A DNA stretch of 24,044 nt from Ascoidea tarda (nom. inval.) (taxonomy: Eukaryota; Ascomycota; Saccharomycetes; Ascoideales; Ascoideaceae), in NCBI GenBank assembly GCA_030560485.1, contig JAKTTS010000223.1:1-24044 (forward strand), in the 5' to 3' direction. Under the pieces are notes generated by a model, which saw only the letters and a program-made list of their open reading frames with translations, searched no databases and was not told the DNA's origin. Position numbers and translations under genes: made by a program. Each line of letters begins with the position of its first letter. Position 1 is the stretch's first letter. Of the stretch, positions 10,033-19,028 are shown in pieces.

Positions 10033-10810
10033 TAAAAATACGAGAGCCAAGACCAAAAATAAGAGCAAAAAAAATAGCTATATATATCAATTTAGAATTA
10101 GCTTTATTGATTTGTTCATTGGCTTGGTTTTTTAAGGCCATTGCTCTTATTCTATCTTCAGGGTCCATTATAGATTCGGAGACCATATTTATTGAGTTAC
10201 TATTGGAATTGGATGGGTTTTTATTTTTGTTATTGTTTTTGTTCTTGAGGTCGTTTTTGATTTTATTTTCTATTATTTTTTGTTGTTTCAAGAATTGTAA
10301 ATTTTCGTAGTTTTGAATATCAATTTTATTTTGTGATTCTAATTCTGGAAACTCAGCTAGAAATTTAGAATTTTTGGTTATGTTCCATTTCTTTGAATTT
10401 TTGGCAAATTCTCTTTTAATTTCGTCAGTTGTTTGGATTGAACCAACGGTTGATTCATCACCGGTCATAAAGCTCAATAGCCCATTTAGAATAGTTTGAA
10501 CACTCCAAGCAGGATTCCAAGTATCAGGATGGAAATCCGACATTGATAAACATAATCTTGTATTAGTTTTAAACCTACCATTGGGGGTAATCATTCTAAT
10601 AGATAAGGGTTTAAATGGATAATCGTAGTGAAAATTAAGAGTACCATGGTACTGACCACCCTCGTAGGGAGTATTTGGAGGACCAGTTATTAAGTAGTGC
10701 CACTCCAAGATGTTTCTTTCATTTGGGTGAGCAATGATATATGGAGGAGGGTCATCAACGATTAGTTTATATTCTTTGGTTAGTCTTTTTTGAGCTTGAC
10801 GAGTTGCCAT
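10028..10810 (-). CDS. UBC6: ubiquitin-conjugating enzyme E2, Ubc6, tail-anchored
   Basis: This 260-residue E2 enzyme of ER-associated degradation works with the Doa10 ligase at the cytosolic face of the ER and nuclear envelope. The N terminus MATRQAQKRLTKEYK is nearly that of yeast Ubc6. The E2 fold covers about residues 5-165. The active-site Cys87 lies in NGRFKTNTRLCLSMSDFHPD, the non-canonical Ubc6/UBE2J arrangement without a classical HPN motif. An Asn/Lys-rich linker follows, then DPEDRIRAMALK, conserved before the anchor. The last 21 residues (240-260) form a single hydrophobic tail anchor. Length and architecture match the family (250 in yeast). The gene is convergent with PRS2, 191 bp away. 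In S. cerevisiae PRS2 and UBC6 are also neighbours but are divergently transcribed. Confidence 0.96.
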   Translation of the reverse strand: MATRQAQKRLTKEYKLIVDDPPPYIIAHPNERNILEWHYLITGPPNTPYEGGQYHGTLNFHYDYPFKPLSIRMITPNGRFKTNTRLCLSMSDFHPDTWNPAWSVQTILNGLLSFMTGDESTVGSIQTTDEIKREFAKNSKKWNITKNSKFLAEFPELESQNKIDIQNYENLQFLKQQKIIENKIKNDLKNKNNNKNKNPSNSNSNSINMVSESIMDPEDRIRAMALKNQANEQINKANSKLIYIAIFFALIFGLGSRIFI

Positions 10811-11483
10811 TTTGGTTTAGGTATAAAGGGATGTCAGACTAAGCTATTTGAGGGATGGGTTTTGTTCTTTGTAAGTATGAGTCAGGAGTAAAGAGATCTG
10901 ATTTGATTGATTTGACAGAAATTAAAGAGGACAAAAAAACAAAGACAATCAATAGGTAAGCTGGTAAATGGGCAAATAGATGAGTGGGAATACCAAATGG
11001 TGAAAGAAAGATATACAAAAACAAAAAAAAACAGGAAGCGAAGACAAAAGAGATGAGTAAACTGGAAAAGATAAAGAAGAATTAGAGGATAATTGAAGAA
11101 ACAAAATACCAGAGCATAAAAAATCAAGATCTGAGATTGTGATTAAAGTGTAGAGAGAGATTTTGGTAGAGGCACAAGAAGGACGGAAAACGTGATCAGG
11201 TGAAAACACGCTGGAAGGGGTAATTGAGGCGCATTGGTACCACATGGAAATCCCGAAAATGGCATTTTCTGAAGCGTTCACTGCGCAATTTCCAGATTGG
11301 ACATGCGAGCCCACTTACCAGCCACTAGTTGCCTCATTGAGATCTAGGGATTGAGAATATTGAGTAAAAAAGCTATAAAGAAAGCAGAATTAAGCTGAAA
11401 TGTGTTTGGAATAATAGCAAGGTATAGGTGGTATGTGTAGCATAAGCAATGAAAATATGGCAAGCATGGACAACTGTTTGGTT
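10811..11483. promoter_or_regulatory. UBC6 promoter / ERG25 3' region
   Basis: This is 673 bp between the UBC6 start and the ERG25 stop, both on the - strand. From about 10860 to 11160 the + strand is purine-rich, so the UBC6 sense strand is C/T-rich. The segment 11200-11310 has higher GC. Three overlapping ORFs on the - strand, of 61 to 121 codons, have no domain and owe their length to this skewed composition. I see no RNA gene or distinct repeat. Confidence 0.5.
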
Positions 11484-12480
11484 TCAAGAAAACTTTTCGG
11501 CTTTCTTTCTCATTTTCTTTTCTCTTGTTTGTTTAGCAGTAAGTCCTGCTTCGGTTTCCAAAATATAGTCCCAGAATCTGAAGGAGGAAGCATAGTTGCC
11601 AATGAAAAAGTGATGGTGCTCATCGTGATGGTCAGCGCCAGCCCAGAAAGGTAGGAAGTGGTGGAGAGACCAGGGAAACTCGTAGCCAGAATGAGCATCA
11701 ACAGCCTGGAATAAACGTAAAGTGATCCAGATTGATATTGTGAAAAGATGCAAGTTTTGGGTGACATAACACCAGACAATGGGGATGCCCACAGTTCCAA
11801 AACCTAGCAAAGCAACTTCGATGGGATGGGCATATTCAGCAGCAAAGCCAAAGGGAGCAGCGTATCTGTGATGTTGTTTGTGAATGTATTTGTAGAAGAT
11901 CCCGTAATGCAAACCACGGTGAAACAAGTAATGCCATAGGTCCTCTAAAACAAAAAAAATGGATATCTGAACAAGAACATCCTTTAGAGATGGAAAGGGA
12001 ACATCAAATTTAATGCCTAATTTGACACCGATGGGATGAAATAGCCAGATGGGAAACGCCTCGACAAGAAAATGGGAGATTAGCACAGACTTTGCACATT
12101 CCCATTGTTCTTTGTTCGAAGGTAGCTTATTGGCCTGGATCTTGTATTTATTGAAATAGCTGATTCGGTCGATAGCAAACCATGGGAGACATCTGAAGAA
12201 ATACATGAACTCGTGGGTCAAGAAGAATAGCAAACCTGTCGCAAAGATGTCATTGGAAATGTAGCAATAGTAGGAGGCCCAGAGTTTTTCGAGGACATTC
12301 AAGTGTAAGCCTGTGCTGGACAAGTTGGAGATGTTGTTGTACGTTGCCTTAAACGTGGAGTCAGCAACAAGATTTGACAATGTAGAGTTGGAAAAGACTC
12401 TTCGCAAATATCAGGGTGTTAGTAAGTAGCATAAATGGACTGATTACAGGAGTGTTGAAGAAAAAAACATACTGAGACAT
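11484..12480 (-). CDS. ERG25: C-4 methylsterol oxidase Erg25, spliced
   Basis: Exon 1 is 12473-12480 (8 nt: ATG TCT CA) and exon 2 is 11484-12399. The protein has 307 residues and begins [13 protein letters not shown], matching yeast Erg25 MSAVFNNATLSGL. Erg25 is the non-heme di-iron oxygenase of the ER that oxidises the C-4 methyl groups of 4,4-dimethylzymosterol in ergosterol synthesis. The three histidine clusters of the fatty-acid hydroxylase superfamily are present: His159-x3-His163 (HYLFH), His176-x2-HH (HKQHH) and HHDEHHH at 260-266. The long hydrophobic stretches between residues 50 and 230 are the expected membrane segments, and the lysine-rich C terminus suits ER residence. Similarity to the yeast protein is very high along its length. 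Without splicing there is no in-frame ATG, because a stop lies just upstream. Confidence 0.96.
12400..12472 (-). other. ERG25: intron of ERG25 (73 nt)
   Basis: On the - strand the donor GTATGT starts at 12472. A perfect TACTAAC lies at 12424-12418, and the acceptor GCGAAG ends at 12400, 19 nt after the branch adenosine. No YAG lies between branch site and acceptor. Joining CA to AGTC gives the codons Gln-Val and the conserved N terminus. Confidence 0.92.
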
Positions 12481-12812
12481 CTTGGGAACAGAGAAAGAAA
12501 CTTAGGCCACTGAATGGAATACAGGCTTCGATACAACTGAGGTCTGGTTTATGAATATACAGCACTGATAAGAAGCTGCAATCTTCGATGAAGAGAAAAG
12601 TCGAGCTTCGAAACTGAGGTTTGGTGGAACGAGCGGAACGAGACATGGAAACGGGGCTTCTAACCTTACCAGATTGGATTTCAGATATAATGCCTGAGAG
12701 ATGGTGGAGATGGAGCATCTCGTCGTTCTAAAGTATATTATAGTGGTATATAGTGGTATAGTATATTGGTCTTTGTTATATCTTTGTGTATATCTAGCAG
12801 CATTGGCCGAAT
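12481..12812. promoter_or_regulatory. ERG25 promoter
   Basis: This 332-bp interval lies between the ERG25 start and the stop of the Zn2Cys6 gene. It contains a direct repeat GGAACGA at 12626-12632 and 12635-12641, read on the sense strand as two TCGTTCC sites 9 bp apart. It also has two perfect TAGTGGTATA copies at 12741-12760, which include a TATATA at 12747-12752. The sterol element TCGTATA of Upc2 is not present exactly. Two overlapping ORFs on the - strand here (12419-12718 and 12502-12960) have no domain and look non-genic. Confidence 0.5.
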
Positions 12813-15320
12813 TCACGCCAAATTCAAGCTCCAGTTGAGACTCTTTGCTATTTCGTACCAGTTCACACACACATTGCCAGTAGGGTTGATATTCCATGAC
12901 TCCTCCACAACGATCTTTCCTAGCTTGATGTTGCCTGATCTCGGGTAGTTGTTGTTCCAATACTGGTCAAATCTTTCTAGGTTTGCAATTCGATCGTTCT
13001 CGTCCACTGAGTTAATTCCTGCCATTATCATGGGAAACAACAAAGCAGATTTCACCGACGATCTAATCAAAAAATCTAGCAAAAAATTAATCCTGATCAA
13101 CAAGTACTGAATGTCGATATTATTTGATGAATAGTTTTTCAATACCTGTCTTAGAAATAGCCTCAATGTCATCTGGAATAACTCAAATAAAGTCAAGTGC
13201 TCCTCCATATCTTTACTGCTTTTAAAAAACTGTAAATCGCTTTGTATTGGTTTGCTCTCCTTGATCTTATTTTCAAACTCTTTAAATTTAATCTCATTTT
13301 CAGTCAATTTATCCAAAATTTCATTTTTGCTTAACTCTTTATTAAATTGAAATCTCTCCTCATTTTTCCCATTTTTAGAATATATTGTCTTCTTAAACTG
13401 AATTGAATAATTGATTATCTCACCCATTACTAAAAATAATGGCTTCAAACAACTTTGTAATGGATCTATTCCATAGATTACATCATTCAATTTGTAAATC
13501 TCGTTGTAATCCTTTACAGAGAAAATAGTCCCATTTTCATTACTAATCGATGATAAAATATCATGATATGAGAAATTACTTACTAGCCATTTCTCCTCCA
13601 TTGTGTACGTCAAGCTCTTGATTCCTCCACTAATTTCAATTAATTCTTTACAAATCTCAAATAATTTATCCCATGTTTCAATATCACCAGTGGATATTTG
13701 TATAGCAACACAAATAGTACCGCATGCTAACGTATGTAATAACTCTTCCCTTTCTTTTGAAAACAATTTAAAATAATTCTGATTTATTTGTATATTATTA
13801 CCATTATTATATTTAAGTAATCTTTGCCGTTTTTTATACTCATTAAACCCTTCAAATACTTTACCGTACTGTATTTTTAGTAATTCAATAGACTTATCCC
13901 AATATTCTTTGCTACCCTCATCCCCTAAAAATTTTCCTCCCCATGCAATTAATGAATACAAAACTGATTCATTATTTGATGCCATTGGTAAATAAACTTT
14001 TAAAAAGTAATTATAGTCCTCTGAAACTGTTGAAAATGATTTGGCCACATTTTCACAATAATATTCTAAAAAAATTATGGACTTATCATTAGAGTATTTA
14101 TTTCCAAATTTAGGTAAATAATATAATGGAATCTTCTTATTCAATATATTAGTAGAATATTTGATAATCTTTTGTTTAATTAATATTTTAATTAATTCTT
14201 CTTTACTATAAAGTTTAATATCGTTATTACTATTATCTTCATTATTTTTATTATTTTCATTATCATCATTATTGCTAAAAATGCCATTGGTATGATTATT
14301 AGTATAACCCAAAAATCTCAATAAATCGTTGGTACTCAAATTGAATAAGTCATTAAATTTCATTAAATTACTGCTGCAATTATTATAATTATCGTTATAA
14401 TTATCATTATAATTATTGTTATGATTATTGTTATAGTTATCGTTGTGATTATTGTTATAGCTATTATTATTATTATTATTATATGATACATCATTTGAAG
14501 CATTATTATAATTGGTCCTTCTTACTAACTCAGGTATAACCAAATCAGTCACTGGTGAACTAGAATTAGATTTTTCCTTTATCTCTGAAAAACTAGATGA
14601 TCTTAGCTTAGAAATTGAATTCAATTTTGGACTTATATTCACTGCTTTTATTTCATTAGAATTATCACCATTTTGAACATCAGGCATTACAATCTCTTTT
14701 ATTTTGTCACTTTTTTCATTTAATTTACTCTCTTTTATTTTCTCTTTTTCATCTTCAACTCCATTAACTTTTCCGGAGGCTATGACAGTCTTATTCATCT
14801 TTACTCTTTCCAATTTCTGTTTTTGTTCAAGTTTAATAATTTTATTGTTTACTTTTTTTCGAAAAGTTGTAGGATTGTGATGATTAAAAGTTGGATAAAC
14901 ACATTTTGCTCTTGTTCTATTGCACAATCCACAAGTTGGTTTGGATTCATCGCATCTTTTTTTTTTCCTTTTACATTCAATACAGCCCATTCTTGATCTT
15001 GGAGATAACCCAACAAATCTTATTTGTTTTGATTCAGGGTTTGGGATCAAATTTGCAAAAGAATTATTAGCTAAATTATTAGCTAAATTGTTAGAGATTA
15101 AAGTGTTGTTAAATCTGATTGAAGGAGATTTTGAAATTATTACTGAGTTATTATTGTCATTATGAATGGTATTGTTATTGCCATTCTGAATGGTTTCGTT
15201 GAGATTAGAATTTATATTTTTATTGCTTTTATTGTTTTTGGACCCCTTAGGCTCGATGTTAACAACTCTTTTAAGCAATAAATGCTTCGCTGACTTCTTT
15301 GAATTGAAAGTGGAAAACAT
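12813..15320 (-). CDS. Zn2Cys6 (Gal4-type) transcription factor
   Basis: This is an 835-residue fungal zinc-cluster regulator, starting at the ATG at 15320. The DNA-binding domain CIECKRKKKRCDESKPTCGLC extends to a sixth cysteine: Cys113, 116, 123, 130, 133 and 140, in the pattern CX2CX6CX6CX2CX6C, binding two zinc ions. It is followed by a basic coiled-coil-like stretch. A long Asn-rich, disordered part follows, including (N)n around residues 270-320. The C-terminal half, from about residue 430 (FLEYYCENVAKSFS, then YLPMASNNESVLYSLIAWGG), resembles the Fungal_trans_2 regulatory domain of the Lys14/Uga3 group. I cannot name the ortholog or target genes. Neighbouring ERG25 on the same strand does not by itself imply sterol regulation. 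No CTG codon was found in its 835 codons. Confidence 0.9.
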   Translation of the reverse strand: MFSTFNSKKSAKHLLLKRVVNIEPKGSKNNKSNKNINSNLNETIQNGNNNTIHNDNNNSVIISKSPSIRFNNTLISNNLANNLANNSFANLIPNPESKQIRFVGLSPRSRMGCIECKRKKKRCDESKPTCGLCNRTRAKCVYPTFNHHNPTTFRKKVNNKIIKLEQKQKLERVKMNKTVIASGKVNGVEDEKEKIKESKLNEKSDKIKEIVMPDVQNGDNSNEIKAVNISPKLNSISKLRSSSFSEIKEKSNSSSPVTDLVIPELVRRTNYNNASNDVSYNNNNNNSYNNNHNDNYNNNHNNNYNDNYNDNYNNCSSNLMKFNDLFNLSTNDLLRFLGYTNNHTNGIFSNNDDNENNKNNEDNSNNDIKLYSKEELIKILIKQKIIKYSTNILNKKIPLYYLPKFGNKYSNDKSIIFLEYYCENVAKSFSTVSEDYNYFLKVYLPMASNNESVLYSLIAWGGKFLGDEGSKEYWDKSIELLKIQYGKVFEGFNEYKKRQRLLKYNNGNNIQINQNYFKLFSKEREELLHTLACGTICVAIQISTGDIETWDKLFEICKELIEISGGIKSLTYTMEEKWLVSNFSYHDILSSISNENGTIFSVKDYNEIYKLNDVIYGIDPLQSCLKPLFLVMGEIINYSIQFKKTIYSKNGKNEERFQFNKELSKNEILDKLTENEIKFKEFENKIKESKPIQSDLQFFKSSKDMEEHLTLFELFQMTLRLFLRQVLKNYSSNNIDIQYLLIRINFLLDFLIRSSVKSALLFPMIMAGINSVDENDRIANLERFDQYWNNNYPRSGNIKLGKIVVEESWNINPTGNVCVNWYEIAKSLNWSLNLA

Positions 15321-15650
15321 TGTCAATTAAATCTGAAGGATAAAGGCTTCCAAGGGAATAGCAAAGTCTAATTTGTTGTGTTTGTCTTTTAACTGTCTCT
15401 TTTTTTGGGATTTACTCGCTGTTTTATTGTTTGTTTTACAATAGAGAAATGATAATATAGTCGTTGAATAGTGGGATATCAGTCATCAAAGTGAAAAAAC
15501 AGCAGAATAAAAGGTCGAATTAGAGATAAACTAAACTTAAATAATGAAATCAGTGAATGTTTTAAAATGCTGCAAAACGTCTGCGATAAGAAAAAACAAA
15601 AGTATAAATATAAAAAGAAGCGTATACACTAATACTACAATGAAAAATAA
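15321..15650. promoter_or_regulatory. promoter of the Zn2Cys6 gene / RPP1 3' region
   Basis: This is 330 bp of AT-rich DNA between two genes on the - strand. I see no distinct repeat, RNA gene or named binding site. Confidence 0.4.
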
Positions 15651-16805
15651 TTATATATTACTATTTAGAGTCTTTACTTTTTTAATGATTTGTTTGTAAC
15701 TGCTAGATATATCAGCAGCATTTCTTTTATGGGTATGAACTAAATCATTTGTGATTGCGAAGTCATTTTGGTAGTTGTTTTCTTCAGCTTTCTTCAGTTT
15801 TTTGTTCCTTTTGTTATTGCTGTTGCTATTATTGCTATTATTTTTACTGCTTTTATTATTTTTGTTGTTTTTAATATTATTGTTATTTTGGTTATTTTTT
15901 GAATTATCATTAGAGTTATCATTGGAGTTATTGTCTTTATCTTGAAACTCATTTTGATTATCTAGCACATCATTTCCAATCATGACAGTTTGTTTATAAG
16001 ACTTTATCCTTAGTCTTCCATTTATTAAAACCTTTGAAGGTATAAGATCTAGCGAGGCCTTAGCTCTTGGTTGTTTTAAACCCAACAAAACAGCTAAATT
16101 TATGATATCAAACAGACTTCTAATTTGTAAAGAATTTACAGCACCACTGGAGAAGACTAGCCCTCTGCCTCTTGATGTCCTTATTAATGATTTCACGTTA
16201 TTAAAAAAAATCTTTCTTGAATGCATTAATTCTTTGTTATTGATATTATCCTTCGAATTTTGGTCATTATTTTTGTTATCTATCGTTGATTGAATAAAAC
16301 CCTTTGGACCAGATATCACAGTTGAGTAATTAATTTCAAATTTTATACCTTTATTAACAGCCCCACAGACCTGCGAGTGTTTTAAAAAAAATGGAAGTCT
16401 TTCTGAAAAATTGAAAGATATCATATCCATTTCAAAAGCAGATACTGAGTTTGTAAATATTTTTTCACTCTTTGGCTGAACCGAGACAATATCAAAATAA
16501 TTGGATATTTTCTTGAAATTGTGAAATTTTGAGGGATCATCTACGATAAACGTCAATCGAGTATATATCTTGATTCTGTTATTGAACTCTGTAAATAGAC
16601 TCAAGTTTATCGGATTCACATTGCTTATATCATCAGGCAATTTGGTGTCAGCATTTAGCTGGAAATTAAACGCAATATGAGTGTAGCTGAACTCCTCCAA
16701 GATCAAGACAATCTCCTTTAGCTCATCGATTTCCTTTGCCGAGGGCTTTCTGGAGTAGTCTGTCTGAGGCCAGTGAATATTCAAGTCGCAAAGCATCTTC
16801 AGCAT
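15651..16805 (-). CDS. RPP1: RNase P / RNase MRP subunit Rpp1 (RPP30 family)
   Basis: This 384-residue subunit belongs to nuclear RNase P (tRNA 5' maturation) and RNase MRP (rRNA processing). The first 275 residues have the RPP30 TIM-barrel-like fold and align with yeast Rpp1. Shared blocks are DLNIHWPQ, SYTHIAFNF, TFIVDDPSK, FDIVSVQPKSEKIF, LPFFLKHSQVC, IKFEINYS, FFNNVKSLIRTSRGRGLVFSSGA and KVLINGRLRIKS. The C-terminal third is Asn/Lys-rich low complexity plus a basic end, and the yeast protein is 293 residues. Two starts are possible: M1 at 16805 or M4 at 16796. The yeast protein begins at the position of M4, and codon 2 from M1 is a rare CTG, so M4 may be the true start. The gene is divergent from CUZ1. 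Confidence 0.93.
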   Translation of the reverse strand: MLKMLCDLNIHWPQTDYSRKPSAKEIDELKEIVLILEEFSYTHIAFNFQLNADTKLPDDISNVNPINLSLFTEFNNRIKIYTRLTFIVDDPSKFHNFKKISNYFDIVSVQPKSEKIFTNSVSAFEMDMISFNFSERLPFFLKHSQVCGAVNKGIKFEINYSTVISGPKGFIQSTIDNKNNDQNSKDNINNKELMHSRKIFFNNVKSLIRTSRGRGLVFSSGAVNSLQIRSLFDIINLAVLLGLKQPRAKASLDLIPSKVLINGRLRIKSYKQTVMIGNDVLDNQNEFQDKDNNSNDNSNDNSKNNQNNNNIKNNKNNKSSKNNSNNSNSNNKRNKKLKKAEENNYQNDFAITNDLVHTHKRNAADISSSYKQIIKKVKTLNSNI

Positions 16806-17253
16806 CTCAGCACCAACTTTTCACTCAACCTCTTTGCCCAACCTTCACCTTCTCTCGATCTGCCCAAAAAACTGATTATATCTGCCCTCGGAAGTATAAA
16901 GCACGTGTTATTATTGTTACAAGCCACTCAAAGGCACCTGCCAAAAGCAGCATGCTCAGCCGCACAATCCCAAAGTGGAAGTCGCCACCACCTTTCAGCA
17001 AAAGCAGCAGAAGCAGCACAGGCTTAGTAATGCGCTGGAGAAGAGAAGAGAAGAGAATAGAAAAGAAGAGAAGAGAAAAAAAAAGGATATTAGTAATGGG
17101 ACACAGGCTGTGACTGGCTAGCAATTGCAAGTGTATATATACAGCAGCTTCTGTTTCTTCTCACGACCCAGCTGATAGTTGGAGATAAACTGCATTTCTT
17201 CTTGATCTCAGCTCACTATCACTGCCTGCGATTAAAGCACAGCACAGTTTTCA
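16806..17253. promoter_or_regulatory. divergent promoter RPP1/CUZ1
   Basis: This 448-bp shared promoter contains GCCCTCGG at 16884-16891, GCACGTGTT at 16901-16909 (E-box core CACGTG), and AGCAGCAGAAGCAGCA at 17003-17018. All three words also occur in the PRS2 promoter. A purine-rich AGAAG tract lies at 17037-17085. A TATA box TATATATA lies at 17134-17141, about 113-120 bp before the CUZ1 ATG. ORFs in this interval overlap the start of RPP1 or the purine tract and have no domain. Confidence 0.6.
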
Positions 17254-18354
17254 ATGTCCAGAGATAATTTGCATTCAAGTTCGTCCTTCACCTTGCCAAC
17301 CAAGTTCGCAACAAGCCCCAGTCCTGATGGTTTGATGGATATTGGGAAGCATTGCGAGTTCTGTGGCCAGTTGGATTTCTTGCCCTTTACTTGTTCAAAA
17401 TGCAAATTGGTTTTATGTTCTAACCATAGATCGATCTCAGAGCATTACTGCAAGTTTGGGGATAAACCAAGCGAAACCAAGAATGATAGCTCCAACAAGA
17501 AAATGCTCATCACAAACAAGAATAGCCAACAAAGTGCTGCCTCCTTATTTCCTGATAGAAAGAAATTCAATGAATCTTTCTATGACAAAAACAACCAAAC
17601 TCAAATAAAATCTGACAAAGTTAGCTCATCTACTAAATTACTCAACAACAATAATCAGAATAATAGTCAGAATAAAATAAAAAGCAATGATAAACTATTC
17701 TCAGTCAATGCTTTTAACAAGATCAAATTCTTTCTTAAAGTGGAAAAAAAACTAAAGAAAAACAACAAAAAATCATTTGGTAATTCTTTTTCATTTAAAA
17801 ATATTAAAAACCCTTTATTGTTTAATAAGAGCAAATTATCTAGTACAGCTAGCACAACCAAATCTACTACTGTCGCTGCCCCTAAGAATCCAATAGTTGC
17901 AAAGAGATTAACCTCAACTCAAAGAATAATTGAATTATCAAAATTGAAAACAAATGCAAAGGGCGATGCTAAGATTCCAGTTTCTTCTAGAATTTATACT
18001 TGGGTTGTTAAGATTCCAGATTTCAATGATAATAATGACGATACTAAAAACGAGAAAACAATTGAGGAATTCTTTAATAAAAACATGAATAAAGAAATAC
18101 TAAAGCCAATGTATTTCTCCAAAACTTGGCCTGTTGGTAGGGTTTTAGATTACATAGCTGATGAACTTAAAATAAAGAATGAGAATAATAAAATTAGTGA
18201 TAAAAAATTGAGGCTATCAATCTTTCGAAAAATTAGAGACGATGAGGTGCCTAAAAACGATGATGAAATTGTTTATATTTTGCCTAATGGAAGAGTTATT
18301 AAAGAGATAAGGGATTTAGATATATTATATATTGTTAGGGGTGCAGACGTATGA
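17254..18354 (+). CDS. CUZ1: AN1-type zinc finger protein Cuz1 (ZFAND1 family)
   Basis: This 366-residue protein has an AN1 zinc finger at residues 34-66, with ligands Cys34, Cys37, Cys47, Cys50, Cys55, His58, His64 and Cys66 in GKHCEFCGQLDFLPFTC to SEHYC. A Lys/Asn-rich linker follows (about 70-200). The C-terminal ubiquitin-like region matches yeast Cuz1 in AKGDAKIPVSSRIYTWV, MYFSKTWPVGRVLDYIADEL and IRDLDILYIVRG. Cuz1 binds Cdc48 and the proteasome and protects cells from arsenite-induced protein damage. The yeast protein starts at the equivalent of Met28 (17335), so the first 27 Ser-rich residues are either a real extension or upstream sequence. The convergent partner YCK2 is the same neighbour as in S. 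cerevisiae (YNL155W/YNL154C). Confidence 0.94.
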   Translation: MSRDNLHSSSSFTLPTKFATSPSPDGLMDIGKHCEFCGQLDFLPFTCSKCKLVLCSNHRSISEHYCKFGDKPSETKNDSSNKKMLITNKNSQQSAASLFPDRKKFNESFYDKNNQTQIKSDKVSSSTKLLNNNNQNNSQNKIKSNDKLFSVNAFNKIKFFLKVEKKLKKNNKKSFGNSFSFKNIKNPLLFNKSKLSSTASTTKSTTVAAPKNPIVAKRLTSTQRIIELSKLKTNAKGDAKIPVSSRIYTWVVKIPDFNDNNDDTKNEKTIEEFFNKNMNKEILKPMYFSKTWPVGRVLDYIADELKIKNENNKISDKKLRLSIFRKIRDDEVPKNDDEIVYILPNGRVIKEIRDLDILYIVRGADV

Positions 18355-19028
18355 ATCAAGAAAAGAAAAAGAAATCATTTAATTATAAAGATGAGATTAG
18401 ATGGATAAGATAAGATTAGATGAAATGACAAGAGCGAGTAGCGAGTGGTTTTTATATAATTTTTATATAATTTTTTTTTAAATATAGTTATTATTATTAT
18501 TATTGATATTGACATTGATATTGATATTAATATCAATATTAATGGGAATTATCTACAAACAAAAGAAAAAGTGTTATTAATTAAACAATAAAAATTTTAA
18601 ACAAAATATTGTAAAAATAAAGTAATAATAATAAAAAAAAACTAGTCAGATTTTATAAAATTTGAAATAATAGTAATAATAATAGTAATAATAACAATAA
18701 AAAAAAAATAAAAAAAATAAAAAAAATAAAAAAAATGAACAATAGAGTTATAGATATAGAAATAGTAATAATACTAATAATGTAATGTAATTATGTAAAG
18801 AAATGATAAGAAACCAGTTTCAAAGTCAAATCAATAAAGAATTAGGCATTAAAGCGTAGAAAGAAATACTAGGAAATACTGAGAAATATTAATAAATATT
18901 GGAGGAAAAAAAAAAAAGAGAGAGAATAAATAAAAATCAATAAGAATTAAATGAAATTTATAAAATAGATTATTAAGATTAAGTATAATTTTTAAGTATA
19001 ATTTTTAAATAGGTTTTTCAAGAGTCTT
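18355..19028. other. AT-rich intergenic region between convergent CUZ1 and YCK2
   Basis: This 674-bp stretch is almost wholly A/T, with AATAAT-type and A-run microsatellites and a strong inverted repeat at 18513-18544. Both flanking genes end here, so it should hold two 3' UTRs and terminators. I see no gene in it. Confidence 0.55.
18513..18544. repeat. 32-bp inverted repeat (hairpin-forming palindrome)
   Basis: The centre ATTGATATTAATATCAAT at 18520-18537 is a perfect palindrome. Complementarity continues outward to 18513 and 18544 with one mismatched pair (18517/18540). It lies between convergent genes and could form a hairpin in either 3' UTR. Confidence 0.8.

Noticed and set aside
12502-12960. 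152-codon ORF on the - strand overlapping the end of the Zn2Cys6 gene
   Set aside because: It covers the ERG25 promoter and the 3' end of a real gene in another frame, and no family is recognisable.
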